28,472 bases of DNA, taken from the NCBI GenBank assembly GCA_964415185.1, contig CAYPZI010000030.1:1-28472 (forward strand), read 5' to 3'. The notes beneath the pieces were generated by a model that made no database searches, had not been told where the DNA came from, and saw only the letters and a program-made list of their open reading frames with translations. The position numbers and the translations under genes are program-made. This document shows, piece after piece, positions 17,148 to 24,882 of this stretch. The DNA is from CAYVBJ01 sp964415185 (GTDB lineage: Bacteria > Bacteroidota > Rhodothermia > Balneolales > Balneolaceae). Positions within the stretch are counted from its first letter, which is position 1. Each line of letters opens with the position of its first letter.

Positions 17148-18314
17148 ATGAGATATACCTGTTCGATAATTTTCTCCGTACTGTTACTTTCCATCCCTTT
17201 TGCTAAACTCTCGGGGCAGGATATTATACTTGTAACTAATGATGAATTCAGGCCCGTTGCACAGGAGGCCATGGATTCACTCTATAACCGGAATCCGGAA
17301 GCAGCCCGGCAAATCATGCAGCCGTGGATTGATAAATATCCCGGACACCCTGTCTGGTCTTTGTGGAAAGGAATGGAACTTTGGTGGGAGGTGCTTACGG
17401 ACCTTGATGATGCCTCTCATGATGATGAGTTTTTTGAAAGAATGAAAAAAGCCGATTTTGATGCAGGCCGTTATCTTCAGGAAAATGAAAGAAACCCTGA
17501 CGGTTTAATTGCCCGTGCTGCAGCCAACGGTTATATAGCCCGGCAAAAATCAAACCGTGAGGAATGGCTGAGCAGCCTGAATTATGGCCGAATGGCATAT
17601 CAGTCACAACAGGCTATGAAGAAGGTGTTGCCTGATTTTGCCGACAATTTGCTGGCAGAGGGAATAATAAAGTACTATGCTGCCTATCTGCCCGATGCAT
17701 ACCCGTTCATGAAAACAATGACCTGGTTTTTGCCCGAAGGCGACAGGGAAGAGGGATTAAATCTGATCAGAAAGGCTGTTGAAGAGAGCCTGTTTGCGGC
17801 TCCGGAAGCACTTTACTTTGCCGGAATTATCGAATTGAATTATGAAAAGGATTATGATAAAGCGGCCGCAGATTTTAGAAGGCTTGTAAGGGATTTTCCC
17901 AATAACAGTTACTACAGGAGGCTGCTTGTAAGAAGCCTTTTCAATATGGGCCGGTACGACGAGGCAGCGGTTGCAATTGAGGAGGCTATTAGTCATTGGA
18001 AAAGAAAGAGCCTTTTAAACCATGAGGTTATGCTTGAAGAATTGCTTTATTGGGATGGAAGAATAAAACTGAATGATAAAAACTATTCTGAAGCGTACCG
18101 GCTGTTTGAAGAGTCATTTGAAACCGGTGATGCATTGCCGAATTCTGAAAAAAGAACCTATAAACAGCTAAGCGGATATTTTGCCGGATTGGCAGCAGAA
18201 AGAATGAATGACAATAAAAAAGCGACACATTTTTTTAAAGCCGTTACCGATATGGATGCAGATGATGAAGTCAAAAAAAGGGCTAAGGAAAAATTGGCTG
18301 AAATCAATGAATAA
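17148..18314 (+). CDS. Exported TPR-repeat protein of unknown function
   Basis: A 388-residue protein with a Sec signal (MRYTCSIIFSVLLLSIPFAK, cleavage near LSG-QD at 23/24). The mature part is helical with TPR-like units: AMDSLYNRNPEAARQIMQPW (41-60), ALYFAGIIELNYEKDYDKAA (221-240), LLVRSLFNMGRYDEAAVAIE (259-278), YWDGRIKLNDKNYSEAYRLF (301-320) and SGYFAGLAAERMNDNKKATH (342-361), each with the expected small/aromatic spacing. It is therefore a periplasmic scaffold or binding protein; no catalytic domain is visible. The final 11 bases overlap the end of the convergent NRDE gene. Function unknown. Confidence 0.8.
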   Translation: MRYTCSIIFSVLLLSIPFAKLSGQDIILVTNDEFRPVAQEAMDSLYNRNPEAARQIMQPWIDKYPGHPVWSLWKGMELWWEVLTDLDDASHDDEFFERMKKADFDAGRYLQENERNPDGLIARAAANGYIARQKSNREEWLSSLNYGRMAYQSQQAMKKVLPDFADNLLAEGIIKYYAAYLPDAYPFMKTMTWFLPEGDREEGLNLIRKAVEESLFAAPEALYFAGIIELNYEKDYDKAAADFRRLVRDFPNNSYYRRLLVRSLFNMGRYDEAAVAIEEAISHWKRKSLLNHEVMLEELLYWDGRIKLNDKNYSEAYRLFEESFETGDALPNSEKRTYKQLSGYFAGLAAERMNDNKKATHFFKAVTDMDADDEVKKRAKEKLAEINE

Positions 18315-19065
18315 TTGTGTGAATCACATCTGAGTGATCATCGGGTGTGCCTTTTTTATAGGTTCTCTCTGCATACCTGATTCTGTCATGGTTCATAAAA
18401 ATAAGGCCGGAAGAACGTGTTCCGTAATCAGCCGTATTTACAAAAATTGATGAAACGGCTTTTTCTTTCTCCTCAGGCAAGCCGGTATCAGGGAGTTTAT
18501 TTTCAGGATAAGTTTTTTCGGATGCGAGCAGCCCGAACAAATTTTTATCAGAAAGATCGTTATTATCCAGCAGTGACAGGAATTTGCTTTTTGCCTCTGC
18601 TACCTTGGGCCATGGTTCATTTAGCAATCCATTGCTTAGCCCATAGATGCCGGGTTCAAGCTCGTAAATTACGCCTTCTCTATTTGAATAGTGATACAGT
18701 TCATTTCTGTTTCCTGCAATAAGGTTGAACCCGTTATAGTTTTGAGCTGTTTTACTCAGCTTTTCGATAAAATTCCGTGGATTTTGAGATGATATCAAAA
18801 AATTTTTCACTATTTCGCCCCGGCTCTTTGCACCGGTAACAGAATGGCCGGGTTCGCGGTAGTTTGTAACCGAAGCAAATTTACCGGCCATATTCAATCC
18901 CAGCCATGTCCCGCCTTTTTCAAGGTCTTTACCGCCGATAATGCCGAAGTGATTGTTCCAAATTCTCGCGGATTTGGTTGGCCTGTTGTAATACTCATCC
19001 CGGTTAGAGGCAAAGACCAGGTCAAATTTTTTTTCTATTTTATATCCGAATACAATAAGGCACAT
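18304..19065 (-). CDS. NRDE (TANGO2) family protein
   Basis: A 253-residue protein of the NRDE family, homologous to eukaryotic TANGO2, proposed to take part in haem or lipid trafficking; bacterial roles are poorly known. It begins MCLIVFGY with C2, so removal of Met would leave an N-terminal Cys as in Ntn hydrolases. The name-giving ASNRDEYYNRP is at 19-29, GGTWLGLNMAGKFASVTNYR at 51-70, RGEIVKNFL at 82-90, GLSNGLLNEPWPKV at 142-155, and the C-terminal YGTRSSGLIF at 214-223. No signal peptide is seen. It is convergent with the TPR gene and overlaps its end by 11 bases, leaving no room for separate terminators. Confidence 0.9.
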   Translation of the reverse strand: MCLIVFGYKIEKKFDLVFASNRDEYYNRPTKSARIWNNHFGIIGGKDLEKGGTWLGLNMAGKFASVTNYREPGHSVTGAKSRGEIVKNFLISSQNPRNFIEKLSKTAQNYNGFNLIAGNRNELYHYSNREGVIYELEPGIYGLSNGLLNEPWPKVAEAKSKFLSLLDNNDLSDKNLFGLLASEKTYPENKLPDTGLPEEKEKAVSSIFVNTADYGTRSSGLIFMNHDRIRYAERTYKKGTPDDHSDVIHTIIH

Positions 19066-19427
19066 AAAAAAGTCAAAGTTGGAGGAATTAACGGAGATAA
19101 ATTCAGAGCTACTGACTTAACTTAACAGTAAAAGTTGCGATTTTGTAGTTGCATCAGATTTGTAACGGGTTCATTGGTCCGTTCTGTGTTGTTCGTGGTC
19201 AAGCTATGTTAGGGATTGACAGATACAACAACTCACAACTGACAATCAACAACCAACAAAAACGGCTTCCTGTTTTACGATGACATCTCTGCAACCCCTT
19301 GTTTTTTTATATTGAGCCAGGGGTTCTTAAATTAAAATTGTGAATTTTTGTTACATTTGAAACTATGCCTATAAATTTTCGAATAGAATATAACGAAAAA
19401 TGTCACGCTTAATTAATAATTGAAATA
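19066..19427. other. 362-base intergenic region upstream of the membrane phosphatase
   Basis: No gene. It contains a G-poor CAAC-rich tract (about 19225-19263), a 7-bp inverted repeat AACCCCT/AGGGGTT (19293-19299 and 19319-19325, loop of 19 bases) and a candidate -7 element at 19352. It is the divergent regulatory space between the NRDE gene and the phosphatase gene. Confidence 0.6.
19352..19359 (+). promoter_or_regulatory. Candidate Bacteroidota-type -7 element
   Basis: TACATTTG matches the TAnnTTTG -7 consensus known from Bacteroidota exactly. It sits about 70 bases before the TTG start of the phosphatase gene. No convincing -33 TTG lies at the expected spacing, so support is limited. Confidence 0.35.
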
Positions 19428-22025
19428 TTGACTTCGATCACAGACCCAAAAAAGAAAGACTGGATCTTACTAATTGTCAGTTTATTTGCGGCTGCAGGTT
19501 TTTTCTGGATCATGAGTCTTATTCATCCACTTCAAACTGCGGATCCCTCTTTGGGTAAGGAACGGGCGGAGGCGAGCAGTTTAAACAGATTGGGATATCT
19601 CGGATATGCGGAAACAGGATCCTTTACTCACACAACGTTTCGTGTAAATCGTTCGCTGCTCGACAGCCTTCAGAAAAAATCGGATTTTAGCGCATTAAGA
19701 AATAAGGGCGGATATCAAAATTTTTATCCATTTTACTGGGAAACAAGAGTTGAAACCATGCAGCCTGAGTCAAGGTTTTTTAATGAAGAAGAAGAAAATG
19801 AAGAATTGACGCCTGTGCAAATCAGGGTTATGTTAAATGAAAGCGGCGGGTTAATCGGACTTGCAAATCCTCAAAAATTTATACCGAATCGCTTGCTAAA
19901 TGCCGAAGCATTGCAAAATGCCGTTACGGTTTCAGACCAGACCATATCGGATATTAATTCGGAACCTTCACTTTTAAACAGAATCGAATTTGATTTTCAA
20001 TCAGCCGACCGGCCTGCATTTGACGAAATCAGAAGTGAAATGTTAAGGCGCCGGCCATTTTTTTTGAACCGGGAAAAAGCAGTCCAACTGGCAATGCACC
20101 ATCTTCAGGAAGCTGACTGGTCAAAGGATCTTTTTTCATTCAAAACAATGAGAAGGCAGGTTTATCCCGGCTTTGATGCTGCAGAAATAGTGTTTGAATA
20201 TGCCAATAATGATTTAAACCACAAAACGGAACTGGTGATGCATATATCGCCGGCGGGCGCACTTCTTCATATGATGCCGGAATATTCGTCTTTGGAAGAG
20301 GCAAGCTTTAGCATGAGCCAGATTGTTTCCGGTATCCGGGGTACATTTGTGGTTGTTTTAATTATCTTTTTAATTATTCAGGCTTACCTGAGAATTAAAC
20401 TCAGGGTTGTCGATACAAAAACTGCAATTACAGTTGCCGTTATTGCCGGCTTTTCATCTCCGCTTCTCAGCCTGCTTAGCTGGCTTTATACCAGTTTGAA
20501 TACCATTGAAGAAATTGAGTTTTATAATGTAATTATACAATTGTTTGAAATGGGAGGAATTGCAACAATTGTTTCTATCGGCTTTTTTATAATTACGGCA
20601 GTGGGCGATTCACTGATACGACAGCATTGGCCTGATAAGATAAGGACACTTGACCTGGTAAGGGTAGGCCATTTTTTCAATGCGCCTGTAGGCATAACAC
20701 TGCTGCGCTCCGCAGGTTTAGGATTGGTTTTTGCATTTATTTTTTCAATCGTTTTCTTTGTATTGCCGGATTCTTACATGTCCGTGAACAGTTCGTTTGA
20801 TTCCGATACAACCTATCTCGCTTCAATCTCAGAAATTGTATCCTCTCTTTTTGCAGTATTTGTAACAACTCAAATCATATTTATGATTATAATCGGGAGA
20901 ATGAGTGACAGCACCAGGAATAAATACATCCTGACACTGTTTCCAGGGTTGATATTTGCCGTGATGAGCCCATTAGAAATAGATGCAGGGCCTTTACTGT
21001 ATGAATTTATTATTATGTTTTTAACAGGCTCTGCTTTTGGATATCTGTTTTACAAAACCGATGTACTAACAACACTTTCAACTCTTTTCATATTTGTTCT
21101 CCTGATCATTCACTCCGATGGATGGATAATGGCGGCTTCACCGGATGCAATCATATTTTATTACGTTATTGGACTGATACTGACTTTTGTGATATTTGGA
21201 TTTATCAGCATTTACAAGGGTACAACCGTAACACAGCTTCCTAAATATGTTCCCGATTATGTGAATGAGCTGGCCCAGGAAGAGAGGATAAAACAAGAAC
21301 TTCAAATTGCACGTGGAGTGCAGGAGTCTTTTCTGCCTGTAAGAACTCCAAAAGTTAAAAAGCTGGATCTTGCTGGCATCTGTATTCCCGCATATGAAAC
21401 CGGCGGCGACTATTACGATTTTATCCCGGTCAATGAAACAAAAGTCGCTGTGGCCATCGGCGATGTCAGCGGCAAAGGAATTCAGGCTGCTTTTTATATG
21501 ACGTTTATCAAAGGTGTGCTTCATGCCCTCTGTAAAGAGGGGGAATCGTCCATTTCATTATTGAGCAAGGTAAATGACCTATTCCTGAAAAATGCACCGA
21601 GAGGCACGTTTATTTCACTTATTTTCGGTATTATTGATAGTGAAACCGGAGATTTCCTGTTTTCAAGGGCAGGACATAATCCATTATTTCATTTTCACGC
21701 AACAAGCAAGAAAGTAGAGACGGTTAAACCGGCCGGTATCGGTATCGGAATGACAAACGCCGAAATATTCAGCGAAAATATTCAGGAATCAAGGTTAAAA
21801 CTTGAATCCGGAGATTACCTCATACTGTTTACCGACGGGGTTACTGAGGCCAATAATGAACATGGTAATCAATTCGGAGAAAAAAAACTGCAGGATATTA
21901 TAGAGTCTTGTAAAAAGAAATCTGCCAAGGAAATGATGTTTGGTATTTTGGAAAAAGTCCAATTATACAGTGAAAAAACAGATCAACACGATGATATGAC
22001 TCTTGTCGTTATAAAAATGGAATAA
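19428..22025 (+). CDS. Membrane-anchored PP2C/SpoIIE-type serine/threonine phosphatase
   Basis: An 865-residue signalling protein. One membrane segment (12-32) is followed by a probably exported domain of about 265 residues (33-300). A polytopic core of roughly eight or nine segments (about 303-595) comes next, then a linker helix (YVNELAQEERIKQELQIARGVQESFLP, 611-637) and an RsbU/SpoIIE-type PP2C domain (about 640-865). The metal-binding acids are intact: GGDYYD (659-664), GDVSGKG (678-684), SRAGHNPLF (746-754), LFTDGVTEAN (800-809) and HDDMTLVV (854-861). Such phosphatases usually act on phosphorylated anti-sigma-factor antagonists in partner-switching stress responses; no partner gene is nearby. 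The start is TTG; the frame is closed upstream and no early ATG exists. I do not recognise the exported domain; it presumably senses an outside signal. Confidence 0.87.
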   Translation: MTSITDPKKKDWILLIVSLFAAAGFFWIMSLIHPLQTADPSLGKERAEASSLNRLGYLGYAETGSFTHTTFRVNRSLLDSLQKKSDFSALRNKGGYQNFYPFYWETRVETMQPESRFFNEEEENEELTPVQIRVMLNESGGLIGLANPQKFIPNRLLNAEALQNAVTVSDQTISDINSEPSLLNRIEFDFQSADRPAFDEIRSEMLRRRPFFLNREKAVQLAMHHLQEADWSKDLFSFKTMRRQVYPGFDAAEIVFEYANNDLNHKTELVMHISPAGALLHMMPEYSSLEEASFSMSQIVSGIRGTFVVVLIIFLIIQAYLRIKLRVVDTKTAITVAVIAGFSSPLLSLLSWLYTSLNTIEEIEFYNVIIQLFEMGGIATIVSIGFFIITAVGDSLIRQHWPDKIRTLDLVRVGHFFNAPVGITLLRSAGLGLVFAFIFSIVFFVLPDSYMSVNSSFDSDTTYLASISEIVSSLFAVFVTTQIIFMIIIGRMSDSTRNKYILTLFPGLIFAVMSPLEIDAGPLLYEFIIMFLTGSAFGYLFYKTDVLTTLSTLFIFVLLIIHSDGWIMAASPDAIIFYYVIGLILTFVIFGFISIYKGTTVTQLPKYVPDYVNELAQEERIKQELQIARGVQESFLPVRTPKVKKLDLAGICIPAYETGGDYYDFIPVNETKVAVAIGDVSGKGIQAAFYMTFIKGVLHALCKEGESSISLLSKVNDLFLKNAPRGTFISLIFGIIDSETGDFLFSRAGHNPLFHFHATSKKVETVKPAGIGIGMTNAEIFSENIQESRLKLESGDYLILFTDGVTEANNEHGNQFGEKKLQDIIESCKKKSAKEMMFGILEKVQLYSEKTDQHDDMTLVVIKME

Positions 22026-22056
22026 CTTTTTGATCTCTCTTTTTTATATTTATACC

Positions 22057-22560
22057 ATGAAAAAATTGAATTACCTGATAATTACGGTTTTAATGCTCTT
22101 TACGGCATCTTTCACCGGCAATGCTTTTGCCCAAATATCCGCAGAAGTTCCGTTTCGTATTATGGAATTGGACAAAGCTCTTGAAACTGCCAAAAATGAA
22201 AATAAGAAAGTGTTGATCAATGTTTATGCCGATTGGTGTCCGTATTGCAGGCAAATGCATGATCAGGTTTACCCGTCAAAAGAAGTGAAAGATGTGATGA
22301 AAGATCATTTCATTATGGTTTATATCAACATCGATTCGGAAGAGAAAGTAACCTATCTTGATAAAACTGTAACGCATGCCCAATTTGCAAGGGCTCTTCA
22401 AAGCAGAAGTACCCCTACAACTTATTTTATGAAGCCTGACGGCGAAATTATAGGCCATCAGCCCGGCTTGCTTTCCCCGGAAATTTTCACCGGCCTTCTC
22501 AAATTTATCGCAACGGATGCGTATCTGACTCAAACCTTTGAAGAATTTTCCGGTTCATAA
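22057..22560 (+). CDS. Exported thioredoxin-fold protein
   Basis: A 167-residue thioredoxin-like protein. I use the ATG at 22057 because it yields a clean signal peptide (MKKLNYLIITVLMLFTASFTGNAFA, cleavage about 25/26); an in-frame TTG at 22030 would put nine extra residues before it. The mature domain has VLINVYADWCPYCRQMH (52-68) with redox cysteines C61 and C64, and the cis-proline segment STPTTYFM (118-125, P120). W-C-P-Y-C differs from the W-C-G-P-C of ordinary thioredoxins and resembles DsbD-gamma/thioredoxin_7 types. It therefore probably reduces or oxidises periplasmic disulfides. It starts 31 bases after the phosphatase gene and may share its transcript. Confidence 0.85.
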   Translation: MKKLNYLIITVLMLFTASFTGNAFAQISAEVPFRIMELDKALETAKNENKKVLINVYADWCPYCRQMHDQVYPSKEVKDVMKDHFIMVYINIDSEEKVTYLDKTVTHAQFARALQSRSTPTTYFMKPDGEIIGHQPGLLSPEIFTGLLKFIATDAYLTQTFEEFSGS

Positions 22561-22592
22561 TTGTAAAGAGTAATCTTTAGTTCGTAAATTTG
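22561..22592 (+). promoter_or_regulatory. Candidate promoter of the DtxR-family regulator
   Basis: TTG at 22561-22563, 21 bases, then TAAATTTG at 22585-22592. The -7 element fits TAnnTTTG exactly and the -33 TTG spacing is within the range known in Bacteroidota. Transcription would start near 22600 and give a leader of about 180 bases. Confidence 0.4.
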
Positions 22593-22649
22593 ACAGCCAG
22601 GTACAATCCAAACAGACGCTGACATCCGGTATAGTGTAATGACAACTAT

Positions 22650-22728
22650 AAACCCGCAATGTATAATCTCAATATTGCAGCCAATTTATAAAAACAGTGT
22701 TATTTCTGAATGGAGACTTTGCGGGTTT
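22650..22728 (+). promoter_or_regulatory. Inverted repeat in the leader of the DtxR-family gene
   Basis: AAACCCGCAA (22650-22659) and TTGCGGGTTT (22719-22728) are perfect 10-bp complements separated by 59 bases; the right arm runs into five T. It could be a terminator of the thioredoxin transcript, an attenuator-like leader, or paired operator half-sites. Its position between two candidate starts (22710 and 22782) supports a non-coding leader. Confidence 0.4.
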
Positions 22729-22781
22729 TTATCCGGCATTTTATCATTGACAAGAAAATAGTTTATAAGCCATATCAATTA

Positions 22782-23447
22782 ATGACTTTAAGCCAGACTA
22801 CAGAAGATTATCTTAAAACAATATATATCCTTGAAGCCGATACAGGCGGCAAGGGAGTGAGTACGAAAGATATTGCCGTCGGAATGGATGTCTCTGCTGC
22901 ATCGGTTACCAGCATGATGAAAAGGCTTGCTGAAATGGGGCTTGTGGCTCATGAATCCTATTATGGAGTCAGGCTTACTGAAACCGGCAGAAAAATTGCA
23001 CTTGAAATTATCCGCCATCACAGGTTGCTTGAGCTTTATCTCAAGGAAATAATGGGATATTCATGGGACCAGGTTCATGATGAGGCTGAAAAGCTGGAAC
23101 ACCACATTTCGGAAAAATTTGAAGACACTATCGCCGAGCTCCTGAATGACCCGACTCATGATCCGCACGGAGATCCTATTCCAACCAAAGACGGTGTGAT
23201 GCCAAAGATGGCTTCACGTCCCCTAACCGAAGCCAAACCGGGTAAGGAATATATTGTGGGGCGTGTGAAAGATCAGAATCCCGAACTGCTCAGGTACCTG
23301 GAAGAAATCGGGCTATTACCCGGTGTTAAGGTCAAATTGATCAAAAGAGAACCGCTTAACGGGCCGCTTACCCTCAAGCTTGAAGAGAGGGAGCAAGTCA
23401 TTGGCTATGATGTGGCTGGTACAATCTTCCTGGTTGAAGAAACGTAG
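22782..23447 (+). CDS. DtxR/MntR-family metal-dependent transcriptional regulator
   Basis: A 221-residue iron- or manganese-sensing repressor. I start at the ATG at 22782 (MTLSQTTEDYLKTIYILE), the usual family start; an ATG at 22710 would add 24 atypical residues over an inverted repeat. Residues 5-65 are the winged helix (VSTKDIAVGMDVSAASVTSMMKRL). Residues 66-140 are the metal-binding dimer domain. Residues about 150-221 are a FeoA/SH3-like domain (LRYLEEIGLLPGVKVKLI). By alignment with B. subtilis MntR, D9 equals D8, H80 equals H77, E103 equals E99, E106 equals E102 and H107 equals H103. E103 at the position of DtxR C102 favours manganese, but K12 replaces MntR E11. No obvious metal transporter is adjacent; targets probably lie elsewhere. 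Confidence 0.9.
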   Translation: MTLSQTTEDYLKTIYILEADTGGKGVSTKDIAVGMDVSAASVTSMMKRLAEMGLVAHESYYGVRLTETGRKIALEIIRHHRLLELYLKEIMGYSWDQVHDEAEKLEHHISEKFEDTIAELLNDPTHDPHGDPIPTKDGVMPKMASRPLTEAKPGKEYIVGRVKDQNPELLRYLEEIGLLPGVKVKLIKREPLNGPLTLKLEEREQVIGYDVAGTIFLVEET

Positions 23448-23602
23448 TTTTAGGATGCAATTACTGCTCCCCTTGTTTTTAAATGGAGTCAGGAATATTA
23501 ATTTTCACATCTGTCTAAAGCGATTTTTATGATGTGCCGGATTACGGAAGAATATAGATGAGAGTTTGATTGATTCGTTGCCTGACTAAGAAATCTGATA
23601 GT

Positions 23603-23623
23603 AAAAAAAACCCGGGAGGGTTT
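23603..23623 (-). terminator. Intrinsic terminator (minus strand)
   Basis: Read on the minus strand, AAACCC, a TCCC loop and GGGTTT run into a tract of eight T. This is a compact classical shape. It is about 450 bases beyond the TauE/SafE stop and could end the phzF-tauE transcript; on the plus strand the T-tract is missing. Confidence 0.5.
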
Positions 23624-23635
23624 AAACATGAATAG

Positions 23636-23753
23636 GAGGCTGTCCAAAAAGATCTATTTGATTTAGAGATGCCTTAATTATTTAGGTTTTCTTCATGAAC
23701 CTTTGATCCGTCAGTCGACGGACTCGTGGTAAAAAAGTGCCGATTTTTGCCAA
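23636..23753. repeat. Dispersed repeat, copy A
   Basis: Begins GAGGCTGTCCAAAAAGATCT and matches copy B at 28304-28418 with few differences in the first 70 bases, then again through CTCGTGGTAAAAAAGTGCCG and TTTTTGCCA. The centre of copy A (about 23707-23721) differs from copy B. GTGGTAAAAA and TTTTTGCCA can pair around GTGCCG. The GAGGCTGTCC start resembles insertion-sequence ends, but no transposase is present. Confidence 0.75.
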
Positions 23754-23844
23754 GAAGTCGCGAAATCACGAAGAAACACGAAGACTTCGTACCACATATA
23801 TTTAAAATTAAATTAAATAATTAAAATCGGTTTACTGCTACATG

Positions 23845-23972
23845 GAGCCCTGAATGGGTTCAACTACCCAGGCTTGATCGTTCAACCCACTCCGGGGTTG
23901 TCGAAATAGCCACCGCATTTTGACCCCGCATTTCATACGGGGCTATTCATGTTGAAGCCCTTTTCAGGGGTT
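23845..23972. repeat. REP-like module with long terminal inverted repeats
   Basis: The outer ends GAGCCCTGAATGGGTTCAAC (23845-23864) and GTTGAAGCCC...CAGGGGTT (23951-23972) are imperfect complements. Inside are CCCCG/CGGGG (within 23920-23942) and ACCC/GGGT near 23885-23899. Nested GC-rich palindromes of this kind are typical of repeats moved by RAYT Y1 transposases in Bacteroidota; that link is inferred. Confidence 0.6.
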
Positions 23973-24073
23973 AGGATTTTAAAATTCATGAAAATCTTCA
24001 TTGATATTTACATGAGTAATAATTTTTATTAGTTTTTAAAAGTCATGGACACCTATGATTAATTTTATTTACT

Positions 24074-24880
24074 TCAAAGAAATTGTTTTGCCAGCATATA
24101 AACGGCAACAACAATCACGGTAAATGAAAATCCGTACTGCAGTACCGTCCGGTTAACTTTGTGATTCAGGTTCACGCCTAAAATACCCCCGATAAAAGCC
24201 CCGGCTGCCAGCGGTAAGGCAGCTCCGAAATCGATATATCCAATGCTTGAAATAGCATTGACAGATGATTCGGGAGTGGACAGAGCGTATTGAATCCAGC
24301 CTGAAAATGAGATTACAACAATAGCAAATGATGAAATGCTGACTGCCCGGCCTATACTGGTCTTGTAAAACAAATTCAAAATGGGAACAATGACAATTCC
24401 TCCGCCAAGACCCGCCGTAGCAGCCACAATCCCGGCAGCCCCTCCGGTAACGGAGGATTCTTTAAAATGAATTGGCTGGGTATTTAAAGCTTGCCTTTCC
24501 TGCGATTTCCCCCTTCTGAAGTAAGAGAAGGATGCTACCATCAGCAAAAAAGTAAAAAAGAGCACAAAGAGCGTTTCGGTGTAAATGGGAGATAAAACGA
24601 TTTCACGCCCGATAAATACTCCCGCAATACCGAAAAGGCCGACTTTAAGCCCCTGTTTCCAGAAAATATTCTTTTTTTTGAATTGCTGAAGGGAACTGCT
24701 TCCGGCAGCAATAAAATTGCAAAAAAGCGATGTACCAATGGTCCATGCCGCCGGATTCGACATTTCCTGGCTTTGAAACAGGGTAAATAAAATGGGTGTA
24801 AATAAAATTCCGCCGCCGAGGCCGAATAATCCTGCAAGTATACCCGTAAAAATACCAAGTAACAGTAGTAATATGAACAA
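24074..24880 (-). CDS. TauE/SafE family sulfite/organosulfonate-type exporter
   Basis: A 268-residue polytopic membrane protein of the TauE/SafE (former DUF81) family, which exports sulfite, sulfoacetate or related organic anions. About eight hydrophobic segments are visible. The family's internal duplication shows as GILAGLFGLGGGILFTPIL (13-31) and GIVAATAGLGGGIVIVPIL (about 149-167). The start is TTG at 24880: no ATG is available at the membrane N-terminus, and a clear GGAGGA lies six bases upstream inside the end of the phzF-like gene. The gap to that gene is two bases, so the pair is co-translated or coupled. The exported substrate is unknown; no sulfur-metabolism gene is nearby. Confidence 0.9.
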   Translation of the reverse strand: MFILLLLLGIFTGILAGLFGLGGGILFTPILFTLFQSQEMSNPAAWTIGTSLFCNFIAAGSSSLQQFKKKNIFWKQGLKVGLFGIAGVFIGREIVLSPIYTETLFVLFFTFLLMVASFSYFRRGKSQERQALNTQPIHFKESSVTGGAAGIVAATAGLGGGIVIVPILNLFYKTSIGRAVSISSFAIVVISFSGWIQYALSTPESSVNAISSIGYIDFGAALPLAAGAFIGGILGVNLNHKVNRTVLQYGFSFTVIVVAVYMLAKQFL

Positions 24881-24882
24881 AC

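Larger units (their letters stand above)
23448..24073. other. 626-base gene-free interval filled with repeats
   Basis: No gene. In order it holds a minus-strand terminator (23603-23623), a dispersed repeat with a second copy near the window end (23636-23753), a run of inverted CGAAG-type sequence (about 23754-23800, including ACGAAGACTTCGT), and a REP-like module (23845-23972). Confidence 0.7.

Noticed and set aside
19225..19263. CAAC-rich tract considered as a short tandem or CRISPR-like repeat
   Set aside because: The units are irregular and there are no spacers; it is a low-complexity tract.
22710..22781. ATG at 22710 as the start of the DtxR-family gene
   Set aside because: The 24 added residues are not family-like, and the frame crosses an arm of a perfect inverted repeat; the ATG at 22782 gives the standard start.
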